A stretch of 64,000 nt of DNA from Bacteroides sp. CAG:1060_57_27 (GCA_001915575.1 MNQT01000012.1:1-64000); one strand, 5' to 3'; counted from the stretch's first letter, positions 16,872 through 27,374 are shown. Program-made: numbers and translations. Notes: a model not told the origin generated them from the sequence alone.

Positions 16872-18836
16872 TTACGACCTTTTCCTAAGCACGATGGCGA
16901 CACGGCTCGGCAGATAAAGCGAGAGCCTTCCGTCCACCGTCATGTGAGTCTCGCCCGGCTGGAGCCTGGCGAATCCCCCGAATTCCGCCTCGTCCGAATT
17001 GAACGCCATCTCATACTCGCCGTCCGGAGCCGGGAAGCCGTAGCCGGAGTATGACTCACAAGGATTGAAATTGAATGCAAATATACTATTTCCACGCCTG
17101 AATATCAAGATTTTCGCACTCTCGTCGACATATAATTGCACCGGACGGGAATCAAGCACCCTTTCTTTCTTGACATACGATATCATCCTTGCATCGAACA
17201 CCTCCAGTCCGGCATAGCGGAGGTCCTCCCTGTCGGCGAGCGACCACTGCCTGCGGGCGTACTTGTACGACCAGCCGTTGCCTTCGCGCGGGAAGTCTAT
17301 CCACTCGGGATGCCCGAACTCGTTGCCCATGAAATTGAGGTAGCCTCCGCCGCAGGTGCCGAGGGTGGCGAGCCTTATCATCTTGTGCAGGGCCACGGCG
17401 CGGTCTATCGTCAGGCTCGGCGTGCTCTTGCTCATGGAAGTGTACATGTCCTTGTCCGCCAGGCGGAACATTATGGTCTTGTCGCCCACGAGAGCCTGGT
17501 CGTGGCACTCGGCATAGGAGACGGTCTTCTCGTCCACGCGCTTGTTGGTCAGCTCCCACCACATCTCACCCATGCTCCACTGCTCGTCGTGCAGCTCCTT
17601 TATCCACTTGATCCAGTGGTCCGCTATGCCCATGGCCATACGGAAGTCGAATCCGACTCCGCCCGCCTCGAACGGCGCCGCGAGCCCTGCCATACCGCTG
17701 ACATCCTCGGCAATGGTTATCGCGGCCGGGTTGATCTCGTGGACAAGCATATTGGCGAGCGCGAGATAGCTGACCGCATTCTCGTCCACGCCGGAATCGA
17801 AATACAGCGAATAGTCGCCGAAGTCCTTGCCCAGTCCGTGGTTCCAGTAGACCATACTGGTCACTCCGTCGAAACGGAAACCGTCGAGATGATACTCCTC
17901 CAACCAGAACTTGCAGTTCGACAGCAGGAAATACTTCACCTCGTCCTTGCCGTAGTCGAAGCACCGGGAGCCCCAGGCGGGATGATGTCCCGCCGCCCCC
18001 TGGTAGAAATACAGGTCATCCCTGCCGTCGAGCCGTCCGAGCCCCTCGGCCTCGTTCGACACGGCATGAGAATGCACTATGTCCATTATTACGGCTATGC
18101 CCATGCGGTGCGCCTCGTCCACCAGGGCCTTGAACTCCTCGGGAGTGCCGAAACGGGAGCTGAGCGCGAAGAAGTTGGACACCTGGTAGCCGAACGAGCC
18201 GTAGTACGGATGCTCCTGCAGCGCCATTATCTGGAGCACGTTGTACCCCAGGCGCCTGACCCTCGGGAGCACGTCGCGCCGGAATTCGTCGAAAGTGCTC
18301 ACCTTCTCCTTCTCGGAACTCATGCCTATGTGGCATTCGTAGATCAGGGGATGAGGGCGCCTTCCGGGCCTGCGGTATTTCCATTCATAGGGCTCCGGAT
18401 CCCACACCTGGGCGCTGAAGACCTTGGTCACCGGATCCTGCACGACCCTCGTCACATACGCCGGGAGCCTCTCCCCTCCGCCGCCGGGCCACTCTATCCA
18501 CAGCTTGTAGAGCTCTCCGTGGCGCAGGAACATCTCGGGCAGGGAGAGTTCCCAGTTGCCGGCACCGACAGGCCTGAACGAATACGCCTCGGTGCGCTTC
18601 CAGTTGTTGAAGTCGCCGACAAGGAAGATGCGCGACGCGTTGGGCGCCCATTCGCGTATGACCCAGCGGCCGTCCTCCCTGTGCAGGGGATAGTAGATAT
18701 GGTTGTTGACGGCTGCGCCCAGGGGGCCGTCACCGGCGAGTTTCCTCCTGTCCGCGAGGATACGCGCGTGCCTGGCATCGACCGCCTCCCGGTATGGTCT
18801 GAGCCAGGGGTCGATGTCGTAGATTTTCTTTGTCAT
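16872..18836 (-). CDS. glgB: 1,4-alpha-glucan branching enzyme (GH13, eukaryote-like)
   Basis: The enzyme introduces alpha-1,6 branches into glycogen. The 654 residues have an N-terminal CBM48 (VIREWAPNASRIFLVGDFNNW) and a GH13 barrel. The barrel shows MDIVHSHAV (region I), DGFRFDGVTSMVYWNHG (region II, nucleophile Asp), IAEDVSGM (region III, acid Glu) and SYAECHDQA (region IV). The DGVTSM and HDQ variants are those of the eukaryotic-type GH13_8 branching enzymes common in Bacteroidota. Its ATG overlaps the xseB stop codon (TCAT on the + strand), so it is directly coupled to the exonuclease genes. Confidence 0.95.
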   Translation of the reverse strand: MTKKIYDIDPWLRPYREAVDARHARILADRRKLAGDGPLGAAVNNHIYYPLHREDGRWVIREWAPNASRIFLVGDFNNWKRTEAYSFRPVGAGNWELSLPEMFLRHGELYKLWIEWPGGGGERLPAYVTRVVQDPVTKVFSAQVWDPEPYEWKYRRPGRRPHPLIYECHIGMSSEKEKVSTFDEFRRDVLPRVRRLGYNVLQIMALQEHPYYGSFGYQVSNFFALSSRFGTPEEFKALVDEAHRMGIAVIMDIVHSHAVSNEAEGLGRLDGRDDLYFYQGAAGHHPAWGSRCFDYGKDEVKYFLLSNCKFWLEEYHLDGFRFDGVTSMVYWNHGLGKDFGDYSLYFDSGVDENAVSYLALANMLVHEINPAAITIAEDVSGMAGLAAPFEAGGVGFDFRMAMGIADHWIKWIKELHDEQWSMGEMWWELTNKRVDEKTVSYAECHDQALVGDKTIMFRLADKDMYTSMSKSTPSLTIDRAVALHKMIRLATLGTCGGGYLNFMGNEFGHPEWIDFPREGNGWSYKYARRQWSLADREDLRYAGLEVFDARMISYVKKERVLDSRPVQLYVDESAKILIFRRGNSIFAFNFNPCESYSGYGFPAPDGEYEMAFNSDEAEFGGFARLQPGETHMTVDGRLSLYLPSRVAIVLRKRS

Positions 18837-19012
18837 GATATGTGGTCGGCATTGGTTTCCAAAGTCCTCAGGTATTCCCTGCAGGCGGCGACCAGTTCGT
18901 CGGCCCGCCTGATGTACCTGTCTATGTCTCCGAGCGCGGTGGACGGGTCTTCCACGGCGGCGGCTATCTTCTCGAGTTCTTCAAGAGCCTTGTTATAGTC
19001 CAGTTCTTCCAT
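18833..19012 (-). CDS. xseB: Exodeoxyribonuclease VII small subunit
   Basis: This 59-residue protein starts MEELDYNKALEELEKIAAAV and continues with PSTALGDIDRYIRRADELV and a short helix. That is the two-helix coiled-coil layout of XseB, several copies of which decorate one XseA to make exonuclease VII, which degrades single-stranded DNA. It lies 16 bp after xseA, the standard partner, and overlaps glgB by 4 bp. The frame is short but the family pattern and placement are clear. Confidence 0.9.
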   Translation of the reverse strand: MEELDYNKALEELEKIAAAVEDPSTALGDIDRYIRRADELVAACREYLRTLETNADHIS

Positions 19013-19028
19013 ACCTTTTCCGTTTCTG

Positions 19029-20129
19029 TCAAACGACCTTGGCGTTTACGGTCCCGTCTGCGAAGAGCACCCTTATGCCGTCGCCGGGACGGAGCGACGA
19101 GGCGGACTTGAGCACATGGCCGGAGCTGTCGGCGACCAGGCTGTATCCGCGGGAAAGTATGCTGCGCGGATCGGCCGAACGGATCCTGGAATGCAGCAGC
19201 TCCAGGGCGGCCTCCTCCCGCGCGAGCCTTGCCGAGAACGCCAGTCTCAGCCTCTGAGCGAAAGCGCCTAACTGCTGGTCTTCCGCAGACATGATGTCTA
19301 TGAAGAAGTCCGCGAGGGCGGTAGGCGTCTTGACATGGGAGAAGGCCACCATGTCGGCCACATGATAGTCCCTCTCATGGCCTATGGCCGTAAGGACGGG
19401 CACACCGCAGGAAGCTATCGCGAGGCAGAGACCGTAGTCGTCGAAGCAGGAGAGGTCGAGCGCGGAACCGCCGCCGCGTATTATAAGCACGGCGTCGAAG
19501 CGTCCTCCGGCCGACTCAGCCCTTGCGAGCGCATCCGATATCGATGCGGGAGCATCGGAGCCCTGCATCACGGCTTCGAAAAGGGTCACCGAGAACGCGA
19601 AGCCGCAGTCGTTGCCCTCGAGATGACGGCAGAAGTCGCCGTAACCCGCGGCATTCGCCGCCGAAATCACCGCAAGGCGGCGGGGCAGGGACGGCAGCGA
19701 GAGCCTCTTCTGGGCATCCATCATGCCCTCCGACTCCAGAGTCTGTATCGTATGCCTGCGCTGCAGCTCGGCCGCGCCTATGGTATACAGGGGTTCTATC
19801 TCCTCGATTGACAGGGTCATGCCGTAGAGTTCGCTGTAGGAAAGGTACACCCGGACAAGTATCTCCATTCCAGGTTCCAGGCCTCCTCCCGACGCCTCCC
19901 TGAAATATGCCGCAAGCACCGGATAGCGGCTGCGCCATATCACGGCCTTGGCCTTGGCGATGCTGCGGCCGCCCTCGTTCTGGCAGAGGTCGACATAGCA
20001 GTGGCCGCCGGCCTTCACCTGCACGGAAGCCACCTCGGCCCGGACCCACAACCTGTCCGGGAAAAGGCTTTCGACACCCTCCCTCACCTGCCTCAGCAGT
20101 TCTGCCAGACCGATATAATCCTTTACCAT
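19029..20129 (-). CDS. xseA: Exodeoxyribonuclease VII large subunit
   Basis: XseA is the catalytic subunit of exonuclease VII. The 366 residues show an N-terminal OB-fold (DRLWVRAEVASVQVKAGGHCYVDL) and the catalytic domain with VISAANAAGYGDF, IIRGGGSALDLSCFDDYGL and GHERDYHVADMVAF. The C-terminus carries the SILSRGYSLV block. At 366 residues it is shorter than the E. coli protein (about 456) because the coiled-coil arm is reduced. The start at 20129 (MVKDYIGLAELLRQV) fits the family; it is the first gene of an eight-gene minus-strand run reaching ribF. Confidence 0.94.
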   Translation of the reverse strand: MVKDYIGLAELLRQVREGVESLFPDRLWVRAEVASVQVKAGGHCYVDLCQNEGGRSIAKAKAVIWRSRYPVLAAYFREASGGGLEPGMEILVRVYLSYSELYGMTLSIEEIEPLYTIGAAELQRRHTIQTLESEGMMDAQKRLSLPSLPRRLAVISAANAAGYGDFCRHLEGNDCGFAFSVTLFEAVMQGSDAPASISDALARAESAGGRFDAVLIIRGGGSALDLSCFDDYGLCLAIASCGVPVLTAIGHERDYHVADMVAFSHVKTPTALADFFIDIMSAEDQQLGAFAQRLRLAFSARLAREEAALELLHSRIRSADPRSILSRGYSLVADSSGHVLKSASSLRPGDGIRVLFADGTVNAKVV

Positions 20130-20144
20130 AACGCCACCTACAAA

Positions 20145-20177
20145 TTTACAAAAAATGGTAAAAACTTTGTATATTTG
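20145..20177 (+). promoter_or_regulatory. engB promoter candidate
   Basis: TTTA (20145-20148) is followed after 21 bp by a perfect -7 box TATATTTG (20170-20177), 27 bp before the engB ATG. It lies in the divergent gap to xseA, which otherwise shows no gene. Confidence 0.58.
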
Positions 20178-20204
20178 CGCCCGGAGAATGTTGGCGGACG
20201 GGCT

Positions 20205-20801
20205 ATGGTAATCAAGGAGGCACAGTTCGTGGGCAGCAGCACACGTGTGGCGGGAAAGCCCGGAAGGGCCCTTCCCGAATTCGCCCTCATCGGAAGGTCC
20301 AACGTCGGCAAATCGTCCCTGATCAACATGCTCTGCGGGAGCAGGAAGCTCGCGATGACCTCCTCCACCCCGGGAAAGACAAGGCTGATCAACCGTTTCC
20401 TGATAAACGGCAGCTGGTATCTGGTCGACCTGCCCGGGTACGGATACGCCAAGGCCTCCCATGACACGAGGAACGAGATAGCCTCCGTCATAAAGGACTA
20501 TATACTCAACTCGGAAGAGCTCGCTATACTTTTCGTGCTGGTGGACTCGCGCCGCCCCATAGGACGCATCGACATCGATTTCATCGCAGAACTGGGAGAG
20601 CACGGCATCCCGTTCGCCATAATACTTACGAAGTGCGACAAGCAGGGTCCGAACGCCCTGTCCGCGACAATGCAGGAGAACGAGCGGCTCATCCTGCAGC
20701 AGTGGGAAGAAATGCCGGATGTGCTGTGCAGCTCTGCCGCCGACGGACGGGGCAGGGACGAGATCCTGGACTATATAGACAAGATCCTCAAAACAATATA
20801 A
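20205..20801 (+). CDS. engB: Ribosome biogenesis GTPase EngB/YsxC/YihA
   Basis: EngB is a small GTPase needed for large-subunit assembly. The 198 residues show G1 GRSNVGKSS (30-38), a G2-region threonine in SSTPGKT, G3 DLPGYGYA, G4 TKCD and G5 SSAA. The start MVIKEAQFVG gives the usual length and lies after a promoter. An open frame extends upstream through the promoter, but that extension is unlikely to be translated. prs follows after 5 bp. Confidence 0.96.
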   Translation: MVIKEAQFVGSSTRVAGKPGRALPEFALIGRSNVGKSSLINMLCGSRKLAMTSSTPGKTRLINRFLINGSWYLVDLPGYGYAKASHDTRNEIASVIKDYILNSEELAILFVLVDSRRPIGRIDIDFIAELGEHGIPFAIILTKCDKQGPNALSATMQENERLILQQWEEMPDVLCSSAADGRGRDEILDYIDKILKTI

Positions 20802-20806
20802 TCGCT

Positions 20807-21778
20807 ATGTTACACTCCCACAGACTGGAATTGTTCGCGTGCCGCGCCTCGGAAGATTTCGCACGCAAGGTGATTGCCCACCTCAACGGGCGCAGGAACG
20901 CCGACGAGCCGGAACTCCATCTTGGAAAGATCGAAGTCACTCCCTTCAGTGATGGAGAGTTCCAGCCCCACTTCACGGAAAGCGTACGCGGAGCATCCGT
21001 CTATATCCTGCAGTCCACTATACCGCCTGCAGAAAACCTCATGGAACTCCTTCTGACAATCGATGCGGCAAAGAGGGCCTCGGCCGACAAGGTGATAGCC
21101 GTCATACCCTATTTCGGCTGGGCACGCCAGGACCGCAAGGACAAGCCGCGCGTGTCGATAGGCGCGAAGCTCGTGGCGAACCTGCTGCACGCCGCCGGAG
21201 CCGACAGGATCATGGCCTGCGACCTCCACGCCGACCAGATACAGGGCTTCTTCGACATCCCGCTCGACCACATCTACGCCAGCAAGGTGTTCATCCCCTA
21301 CATCAAGAGCCGCGGCATCGACAGGCTCGCGATAGCCGCTCCCGACATGGGCGGGGCCAAGAGGGCCAACGCCTACGCCAAGGAGCTCGACGCATCCGTC
21401 ATTATCTGCCACAAGACCAGGGAGAGGGCCAATGTCGTAGGCTCCATTACGGCAATCGGCGAGGTCGAAGGCAAGAACATAATCATCGTCGACGACATGA
21501 TAGACACGGCCGGCACCCTCTGCAAGGCCGCCGAGCTGCTCATCAACAAGGGTGCGCTCAGCGTCAGGGCCTGCGCCACCCACGGACTGCTGTCGGGCGA
21601 CGCGCTCGAACGCATCCACGACTCCGTGATGGAGGAGGTGTTCATCACCGACACCGTCCCCCACCCGGAGCTCGAGAACGACCCCAAGATAAGGATAGTC
21701 AGCATGACGGGAGTCTTCGCCGACATAATCCACAAGGTATACAACTACGAATCGATCAGCAGCGATTTCGTCTTCTGA
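20807..21778 (+). CDS. prs: Ribose-phosphate pyrophosphokinase
   Basis: Prs makes PRPP from ribose-5-phosphate and ATP for nucleotide, His and Trp synthesis. The 323 residues contain PYFGWARQDRKDKPR (ATP loop region), DLHADQIQGFFDIPLDH, the PRPP-binding IIIVDDMIDTAGTL and a typical C-terminus. The length is close to the class I norm. The start (MLHSHRLELFAC) lies 5 bp after engB, so prs is transcribed with it and with the two genes that follow. Confidence 0.96.
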   Translation: MLHSHRLELFACRASEDFARKVIAHLNGRRNADEPELHLGKIEVTPFSDGEFQPHFTESVRGASVYILQSTIPPAENLMELLLTIDAAKRASADKVIAVIPYFGWARQDRKDKPRVSIGAKLVANLLHAAGADRIMACDLHADQIQGFFDIPLDHIYASKVFIPYIKSRGIDRLAIAAPDMGGAKRANAYAKELDASVIICHKTRERANVVGSITAIGEVEGKNIIIVDDMIDTAGTLCKAAELLINKGALSVRACATHGLLSGDALERIHDSVMEEVFITDTVPHPELENDPKIRIVSMTGVFADIIHKVYNYESISSDFVF

Positions 21779-21797
21779 CCCTCCGCTTCCGTACGAT

Positions 21798-22049
21798 ATG
21801 AAAGTGATCCTCCTCAGTGTCGCCGTCGTGGCGCTATGCGTGCTCGGACTGTGTTTCAACATCATAGTCCGCAAGAAGGACTTCCCCCATTACGACGTGG
21901 GCTCCAACGAGGAGATGCGCAAGCTGGGCATACGCTGCTACAAGGACGAAGACGCCGCGCTGCACAGTAGGAAATGTTCAGGCAACTACAGCGATGCCTG
22001 CAAAGAATGCAAGTTATATGAGTCTGGTAGCAATCGTAGGCAGGCCTAA
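21798..22049 (+). CDS. Small conserved membrane protein with C-terminal cysteines
   Basis: The 83-residue product has one N-terminal hydrophobic helix ([22 protein letters not shown]). A soluble tail follows with [19 protein letters not shown] and a later block [11 protein letters not shown]. The MRKxGIxC segment resembles small uncharacterised proteins I associate with Bacteroidota. The four tail cysteines (IRC, RKC and the CKEC pair) could bind a metal or form disulfides. The signal could be an anchor or a cleaved leader. It lies 19 bp after prs and overlaps der by 32 bp. Function unknown. Confidence 0.75.
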   Translation: MKVILLSVAVVALCVLGLCFNIIVRKKDFPHYDVGSNEEMRKLGIRCYKDEDAALHSRKCSGNYSDACKECKLYESGSNRRQA

Positions 22050-23325
22050 CGTAGGCAAGTCTACCCTGTTCAACCGCCTCGTGGGAATGAGGCAGGCAAT
22101 AGTCGACGACACCTCCGGAGTTACGCGCGACCGCCATTACGGGCGCTGCGACTGGTGCGGCAGGGAATTTTCGGTAGTCGACACCGGAGGATACACGACC
22201 AATTCGGACGACGTGTTCGAGACGGCCATACGCTCGCAGGTGCAGATAGCCATAGAGGAAGCTGACGCCGTGCTGTTCATGGTAGAGGCCGGCACTGGCA
22301 TAACCGACTACGACGCCGAGATAGCCGACATACTCCGCCGGTCGAAAAAGCCCGTGCTGCTCTGCGTGAACAAGGTCGACTCGGGCGAGAAGATGTTCGA
22401 CAGCTACCAGTTCTACTCCCTCGGACTCGGGGAGATATACAGCATCTCCGCCGCAAACGGCAGCGGCACCGGCGACCTGCTCGACGCGGTGGTAGCCGCA
22501 CTTCCGCAGGAGAGCGAGGCCGAAGACAGCAGGAGCGGCCTTCCGAGGATCGCGATAGTGGGCAAGCCCAATGTCGGCAAGTCCTCGCTGACCAACGCCC
22601 TGCTCGGAGAGGAGAGGAACATCGTGACGCCGGTCGCAGGCACGACGAGGGACTCTATCGAGACATACTACAACAAGTTCGGCTACGAATTCATGCTCGT
22701 GGACACCGCAGGCATACGGCGCAAGGCGAAAGTCCGCGAAGACCTGGAATTCTATTCCGTAATGCGCTCCATAAGGGCCATAGAGCATTCCGACATCTGC
22801 ATACTGATGATCGACGCCACCGCCGGAATGGAGGCCCAGGACATGAACATCTTCAACCTGATAGCCCGAAACCGCAAGGGATGCGTCGTCGTGGTGAACA
22901 AGTGGGACCTCTTCATCAAGGACTCCAACACGATGAGGGAATATGAAAGCGCCCTCAAGGAAAGGCTCGCCCCGTTCAACGACATCCCGATAGTCTTCAC
23001 TTCGGTGGTAAGGAAGCAGCGCATCCAGGACGTGCTCAACGCCGCGACCCGGGTGTTCGCCAACTACACGAGGAAGATTCCCACCGCGAGGCTGAACGAG
23101 GCCCTGCTGCCCGTCATAGAGGAGACACCTCCTCCCGCATGGAAGGGAAAGTATGTCAAGGTGAAATACATAACCCAGCTTCCCACGCGCTTCCCCGCGT
23201 TCGCGTTCTTCTGCAACCTGCCGCAGTACATCAAGGAACCCTACAAACGCTTCCTCGAGAACCAGCTGCGCAGGAATTTCGACCTCAGCGGCTGTCCTGT
23301 CCAGATATACTGCCGTCAGAAGTAG
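22018..23325 (+). CDS. der: Ribosome biogenesis GTPase Der (EngA)
   Basis: Der has two tandem GTPase domains and a KH-like C-terminus and acts in 50S assembly. In 435 residues the first G1 is GRPNVGKS (8-15) with DTGG at G3; the second G1 is GKPNVGKS (about 182-189) with DTAGIRRK. The two G4 motifs are NKVD and NKWD. The start at [10 protein letters not shown] is the family norm; it lies within the preceding small gene by 32 bp. The 3' end overlaps the convergent sensor kinase gene by 41 bp. Confidence 0.97.
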   Translation: MSLVAIVGRPNVGKSTLFNRLVGMRQAIVDDTSGVTRDRHYGRCDWCGREFSVVDTGGYTTNSDDVFETAIRSQVQIAIEEADAVLFMVEAGTGITDYDAEIADILRRSKKPVLLCVNKVDSGEKMFDSYQFYSLGLGEIYSISAANGSGTGDLLDAVVAALPQESEAEDSRSGLPRIAIVGKPNVGKSSLTNALLGEERNIVTPVAGTTRDSIETYYNKFGYEFMLVDTAGIRRKAKVREDLEFYSVMRSIRAIEHSDICILMIDATAGMEAQDMNIFNLIARNRKGCVVVVNKWDLFIKDSNTMREYESALKERLAPFNDIPIVFTSVVRKQRIQDVLNAATRVFANYTRKIPTARLNEALLPVIEETPPPAWKGKYVKVKYITQLPTRFPAFAFFCNLPQYIKEPYKRFLENQLRRNFDLSGCPVQIYCRQK

Positions 23326-26300
23326 CCTCCACGGCCGGCGGTTTCGGATAGCATATCGTGAAGCACGCTCCTCCCAGAGAGAACGAGCGCTGGTACGATA
23401 TGGTCGCACCGCAGGTGTCGAGCACGCTCCGGCACATCGCCAGACCGAGGCCGGAACCTCCGCTCTTGGTGGTGAACTTGGGAGTGAACAGCTTGGGTAT
23501 ATCCTCGTCGGATACGCCGGGGCCGTCGTCCTCGAACACTATGTCATAGTACCCGTCCTGCACAGAATTACGCACGGACACCACCACATGCCCGTCCGGC
23601 TCGTCCCCTATGGCCTGCATCGCATTGACCAGCAGGTTGACGAACACGCGCGTGAGCTGGGGTCTGGGGCCGAGCACCTTCGCCCCCTCGAATCCCATAT
23701 AGGTGAAAGTGATGTTCTCCTTGCCCTCGAACATGGCCGTCTCCTGCCCGAGTACGGCATCGAGTGGAATCTCGGTGAACTTCTCGGTATACAGCTTCGC
23801 GAAGGTAGAGAAATCGTTAGCCGTAGAGGCGAGGACATTGATATGGTAGATCAGCTGCTCGCTGACCTGGTCGAAATTGTCCGCCCATGACGGGTCGCCC
23901 TTCTGCTTGCGGCGCATCATCTTCTGTATCAGGAGCATCATCGGCGTCAGGGGGTTCTTGATCTCGTGGGCGACCTGCCTTGCCATCTCGTTCCACGCCT
24001 TGTCCCTCTCGGCATCGGCGAGCCTGCGCGAACTGTCCGAGAGCTTCTTCACCATCCTGTTGTAAGACTGGACTATGCTCGATATCTCGTCGTCGCGGTC
24101 GTAGTCTATGTATTCCGGCGACTCGAGGTCCATCTTGCTCATCTTGCCGCTCATCTCGTCCAGCGGACGGAACATCGTGTCCACGATACGCGACACCATG
24201 AACAGCGCCACGGCCAGGAACAGCACGAACAGGGCCACGATAGTCATGGTATGCGTGACCGCGTCCTTCTCGAAATCGTAGTTCTCCTCGTTATAGGGAG
24301 AGCTTACTATGGCGAGCATGTTCCCGCCTGCCCCTATGACAGGAGCATACATGCTGTAGAAGTCCCTGCCGGCCGCCTCCTCCCTCTGGATATAGTAGCG
24401 CTTGTGGCTGTAGACTATCTGCTCGTACGCCTTTCCGTCTATGCGCTCGCCGATAAACTGGCGCTCGAACACTATCGGAGTCGTCGACATCATCAGCCTG
24501 CCGTCGCAGGTATAGAGCGTGACATCGGAGTCAGTGTCACCTCCCACCTGAGCCAGAAGCCTGTGCACCTGCACCATGTCCAGCTCGTCGGTACTGTGGA
24601 TTCCCTCCACTCCGGCCTCCATCATCGCGGATATCGAATTTATCTTGTCCGACATCATCGTATAGAGGTTGCCCTCGTTGCGCGAGTTCACATAGTACAC
24701 GCTCACCGAAGCCATGGCAACCAGGGTCAGCAGCAGGGACCCCATCATCACCCCAAGTATGCGCGAGCGGTAGTAGCTGCTCATGAACTGCCGGAAGGTT
24801 CCGTGCCTGAAGCACGGCAGGCTGCACAGCACGAACATTATTATGGCGAGGAACACTGCAGTAAGCGCATAGACCATGAAAGTGGTCTGCGTCCTGGACA
24901 GGACCACCACCTCGTTGTCGGCTATCACCGTTATGAAATGCGTATAGCCGTCAATGGTCATGGTCTTCTCCTGCCGCGCGTATATCCTCTCCCTCAGTTC
25001 GGGCTGCAGCCGCGTCGGATACGGATAGCTGCCGTGGCTGGACTTCAGGTTCGCACCCTCATACCTGGCGTAGGAGGTTCCGGTCGGCAGGGTGACCCTT
25101 CCGGACGGCGTGATTCCGAATATGCCGGCGTATCCCCTGCTTCCGCTGACCTCCTTCGCGTCGAGGCACACCAGGACCCTGGAGATGCCGCTGCCCTCTA
25201 TCATATACATGAACAGGCCCACATAGTACGGACGCTCCCCGTCCCTTTCGACATACATGAACCTCGAGCGCGGCGCTATGGGGACGGCGTCGCGGAGTAT
25301 GCTGTTGTACAGGTCAAGTGCCGCACGGGTGTTGTTCTCGTTGTTGAACACATAGACAGACACGTTGTAGTCTCTGTCAACGCTGGAAAGATAGGCCTCG
25401 ACTATGCGGCTCTGTATCGAAGACGCGGTATTGTTGAACACTGACAGGGCCGGGATAATCATATCGTCGGCTATCTCCGACTCGACGCTGCGCAGCCTCA
25501 GCTCGAGCAGTATGTCCCTGTCGAACGACAGCCTGCCCGCCAGCATCTCCATGGTGCTCTGCTCCTTGCGAAAGCCCAGAGACGAGGAGGCTGCCACGAG
25601 GTATACGGCCACCAGCACTGCATACAGCAGGCGGCTGCCACGGGAAAACGCATCCAGCTTCACCCCGAAGACCCTCTGCGCCAGCGGTCTGTAGGTCTGC
25701 ACTATGAAAGGGATGCTCACGAGCATCGTGATAATCGAACCGTACACGAGCAGCGAGAAGAAGTCTATCTCGGATATCTTGTAGAGTTCCAGCGTGATGC
25801 CGGAATTCTCCACTATGCTGGCAAGCACTGAACTGGTATAGGCCAGTATGCCTATTACGGCCACGCCTACCGCGACAAGTCCCGCCACGGGACGGGAAGT
25901 CTTCTCAAGGCGCCGGGCGATCTCGTCTCTGGTGATGTACAGGCACAGTGACGACAGGAGGACAGCAAGATTGATGATGAGCACGGCACCGAGCGAGTAC
26001 AGCATCTCGCCGCCGGCATAGAGCAGTGGAGAGAATACCATGAACCGCCCCTGCATGGAGCGTCCCCAGAAATAGAAAAGCGACATAGCGGCCACAAGCA
26101 CCGCAAGGGTCACATGCAGCCTCCTTATGCTGCGCCTGCCGAACAGGAATGCGAAGCCCGAACATATCAGCAGCCCCAGCGCAGCCCATACCAGGGAGGA
26201 GCTGCGTTCCGAAGGGCTCGAGGCCGATGTGCGCACAAGCTGGAACTGGGGCCGTCCGTCCACACAGACGGGGACGCCGCTGCCTTCGGACAGCTCGCTG

Positions 26301-26839
26301 ATCTCATAGCCCTGCTTGAGGTGCAGTATGCGGTTGGCCGTAGCCCCGGCGCCGCGGGTCCTCAATATCTCTATGCCGCCGAACACCCTGACGTCGTCCT
26401 CCTCCACGGACTTCACCAGATACCAGCGGTAGCCCATGTTGACAAATTCCGCGGTATCTCCGACTTCCGACAGGGGCGAGACAAGGTATGCGCGAGGATT
26501 CGCGAGCACGGGCACATACATCTGCGTGCGTATGTCGTCGTTCGATATGGGGAATTCGTTCACCCACGACTGGAGCGTGTCCGCACGATAGCGGTATATC
26601 ACCATGTCGCCGGGAACCTCCCCTATGTCGAGCCACTCGCCGGGATCCGACGCGAGCGCCCTGTCCATATATTCCTCGAGCAGGTCCAGCCTGCCGTCAA
26701 GGACCCTGGACATCGTCGACGCCGTCCTCTGGATGTTGTCAGAACCGTGCGACTGCCCTATGGCCAGAAAGAACATCACTGCGCCGGCAAGGATGAAAAG
26801 CGCAGACATCAGATCGTATTTGCTGCCGGATAACTTCAT
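23285..26839 (-). CDS. Large polytopic sensor histidine kinase (NtrB/Y-like)
   Basis: This 1184-residue membrane kinase has about ten hydrophobic helices: one at 11-30, a cluster of six between roughly 215 and 425, and three more before the kinase core. Large extracytoplasmic segments separate them. The last helix leads into a HAMP-like region, then HisKA with [11 protein letters not shown] (phospho-acceptor about His958). HATPase motifs [18 protein letters not shown] and [10 protein letters not shown] follow. No receiver domain is fused. Such long kinases recur in Bacteroidota. The NtrC-type regulator at 34143-35288 is a plausible partner but is not adjacent. The gene overlaps rlmH by 4 bp and is probably co-transcribed with it. 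Confidence 0.9.
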   Translation of the reverse strand: MKLSGSKYDLMSALFILAGAVMFFLAIGQSHGSDNIQRTASTMSRVLDGRLDLLEEYMDRALASDPGEWLDIGEVPGDMVIYRYRADTLQSWVNEFPISNDDIRTQMYVPVLANPRAYLVSPLSEVGDTAEFVNMGYRWYLVKSVEEDDVRVFGGIEILRTRGAGATANRILHLKQGYEISELSEGSGVPVCVDGRPQFQLVRTSASSPSERSSSLVWAALGLLICSGFAFLFGRRSIRRLHVTLAVLVAAMSLFYFWGRSMQGRFMVFSPLLYAGGEMLYSLGAVLIINLAVLLSSLCLYITRDEIARRLEKTSRPVAGLVAVGVAVIGILAYTSSVLASIVENSGITLELYKISEIDFFSLLVYGSIITMLVSIPFIVQTYRPLAQRVFGVKLDAFSRGSRLLYAVLVAVYLVAASSSLGFRKEQSTMEMLAGRLSFDRDILLELRLRSVESEIADDMIIPALSVFNNTASSIQSRIVEAYLSSVDRDYNVSVYVFNNENNTRAALDLYNSILRDAVPIAPRSRFMYVERDGERPYYVGLFMYMIEGSGISRVLVCLDAKEVSGSRGYAGIFGITPSGRVTLPTGTSYARYEGANLKSSHGSYPYPTRLQPELRERIYARQEKTMTIDGYTHFITVIADNEVVVLSRTQTTFMVYALTAVFLAIIMFVLCSLPCFRHGTFRQFMSSYYRSRILGVMMGSLLLTLVAMASVSVYYVNSRNEGNLYTMMSDKINSISAMMEAGVEGIHSTDELDMVQVHRLLAQVGGDTDSDVTLYTCDGRLMMSTTPIVFERQFIGERIDGKAYEQIVYSHKRYYIQREEAAGRDFYSMYAPVIGAGGNMLAIVSSPYNEENYDFEKDAVTHTMTIVALFVLFLAVALFMVSRIVDTMFRPLDEMSGKMSKMDLESPEYIDYDRDDEISSIVQSYNRMVKKLSDSSRRLADAERDKAWNEMARQVAHEIKNPLTPMMLLIQKMMRRKQKGDPSWADNFDQVSEQLIYHINVLASTANDFSTFAKLYTEKFTEIPLDAVLGQETAMFEGKENITFTYMGFEGAKVLGPRPQLTRVFVNLLVNAMQAIGDEPDGHVVVSVRNSVQDGYYDIVFEDDGPGVSDEDIPKLFTPKFTTKSGGSGLGLAMCRSVLDTCGATISYQRSFSLGGACFTICYPKPPAVEATSDGSISGQDSR

Positions 26840-27309
26840 TCGTGATGATAGGGTTCTCCCCTGATTATAGTAAACGCACGGTACAGCTGCTCTGCAAAAA
26901 TCGTTCTAACCATCTGGTGCGAGAAGGTCATCTTCGAGAGGGAGAGCAAGGCATCGGCCCTGCCGTAGACCCCGGGGGAGAATCCGTACGCTCCTCCGAC
27001 CACATATACCAGGTCGCGCCCGCCCCGCGTCATCTTCCGTTCTAGGTCGGAGGCGAACTCGAGGGAGCGCAGCTGCCTGCCCTTCTCGTCAAGCAGCGTC
27101 ACGAAATCAGAGCCTTTCAGCCGGCCGAGGACAAGCTCTCCCTCCTTCTCCCTTATCTGCTCCCTGGAAAGGGCCGAGACATTCTTGAGCTCGGGTATCT
27201 CCACAAGGTCGAAAGGCACATAATGCCTCAGCCTCGACACATACAGGTCGAGTCCGCTCCTGACCCACGCGACATCCGTCTTCCCTACTGTAAGCAACGT
27301 AATCCTCAT
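26836..27309 (-). CDS. rlmH: 23S rRNA (pseudouridine1915-N3)-methyltransferase
   Basis: RlmH methylates pseudouridine 1915 in helix 69 of 23S rRNA. The 157-residue protein has the SPOUT layout: MRITLLTVGKT at the start, LLDEKGRQLRSLEFA in the middle, and the knotted SAM-binding end with VYVVGGAYGFS and SLSKMTFSHQMVRTIFAEQLYRA. It ends RGEPYHHE, as in the family. Length is normal. Its stop overlaps the start of the sensor kinase by 4 bp. Confidence 0.96.
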   Translation of the reverse strand: MRITLLTVGKTDVAWVRSGLDLYVSRLRHYVPFDLVEIPELKNVSALSREQIREKEGELVLGRLKGSDFVTLLDEKGRQLRSLEFASDLERKMTRGGRDLVYVVGGAYGFSPGVYGRADALLSLSKMTFSHQMVRTIFAEQLYRAFTIIRGEPYHHE

Positions 27310-27327
27310 CCGGCAGAACTTTGTTCA

Positions 27328-27335
27328 CAAATATA
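27328..27335 (-). promoter_or_regulatory. rlmH -7 box candidate
   Basis: TATATTTG on the minus strand lies 18 bp before the rlmH ATG. A matching -33 box at the expected distance is not evident, so confidence is limited. Confidence 0.4.
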
Positions 27336-27374
27336 CTAAAAACAAATGGCTTGATATTTGCATCTTTACGGAGC

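Noticed and set aside
27321..27374. N-terminal extension of the DUF4783 gene from TTG
   Set aside because: It would place charged residues before the signal peptide and overlap promoter-like sequence; GTG 27375 follows GGAG and gives a clean signal.
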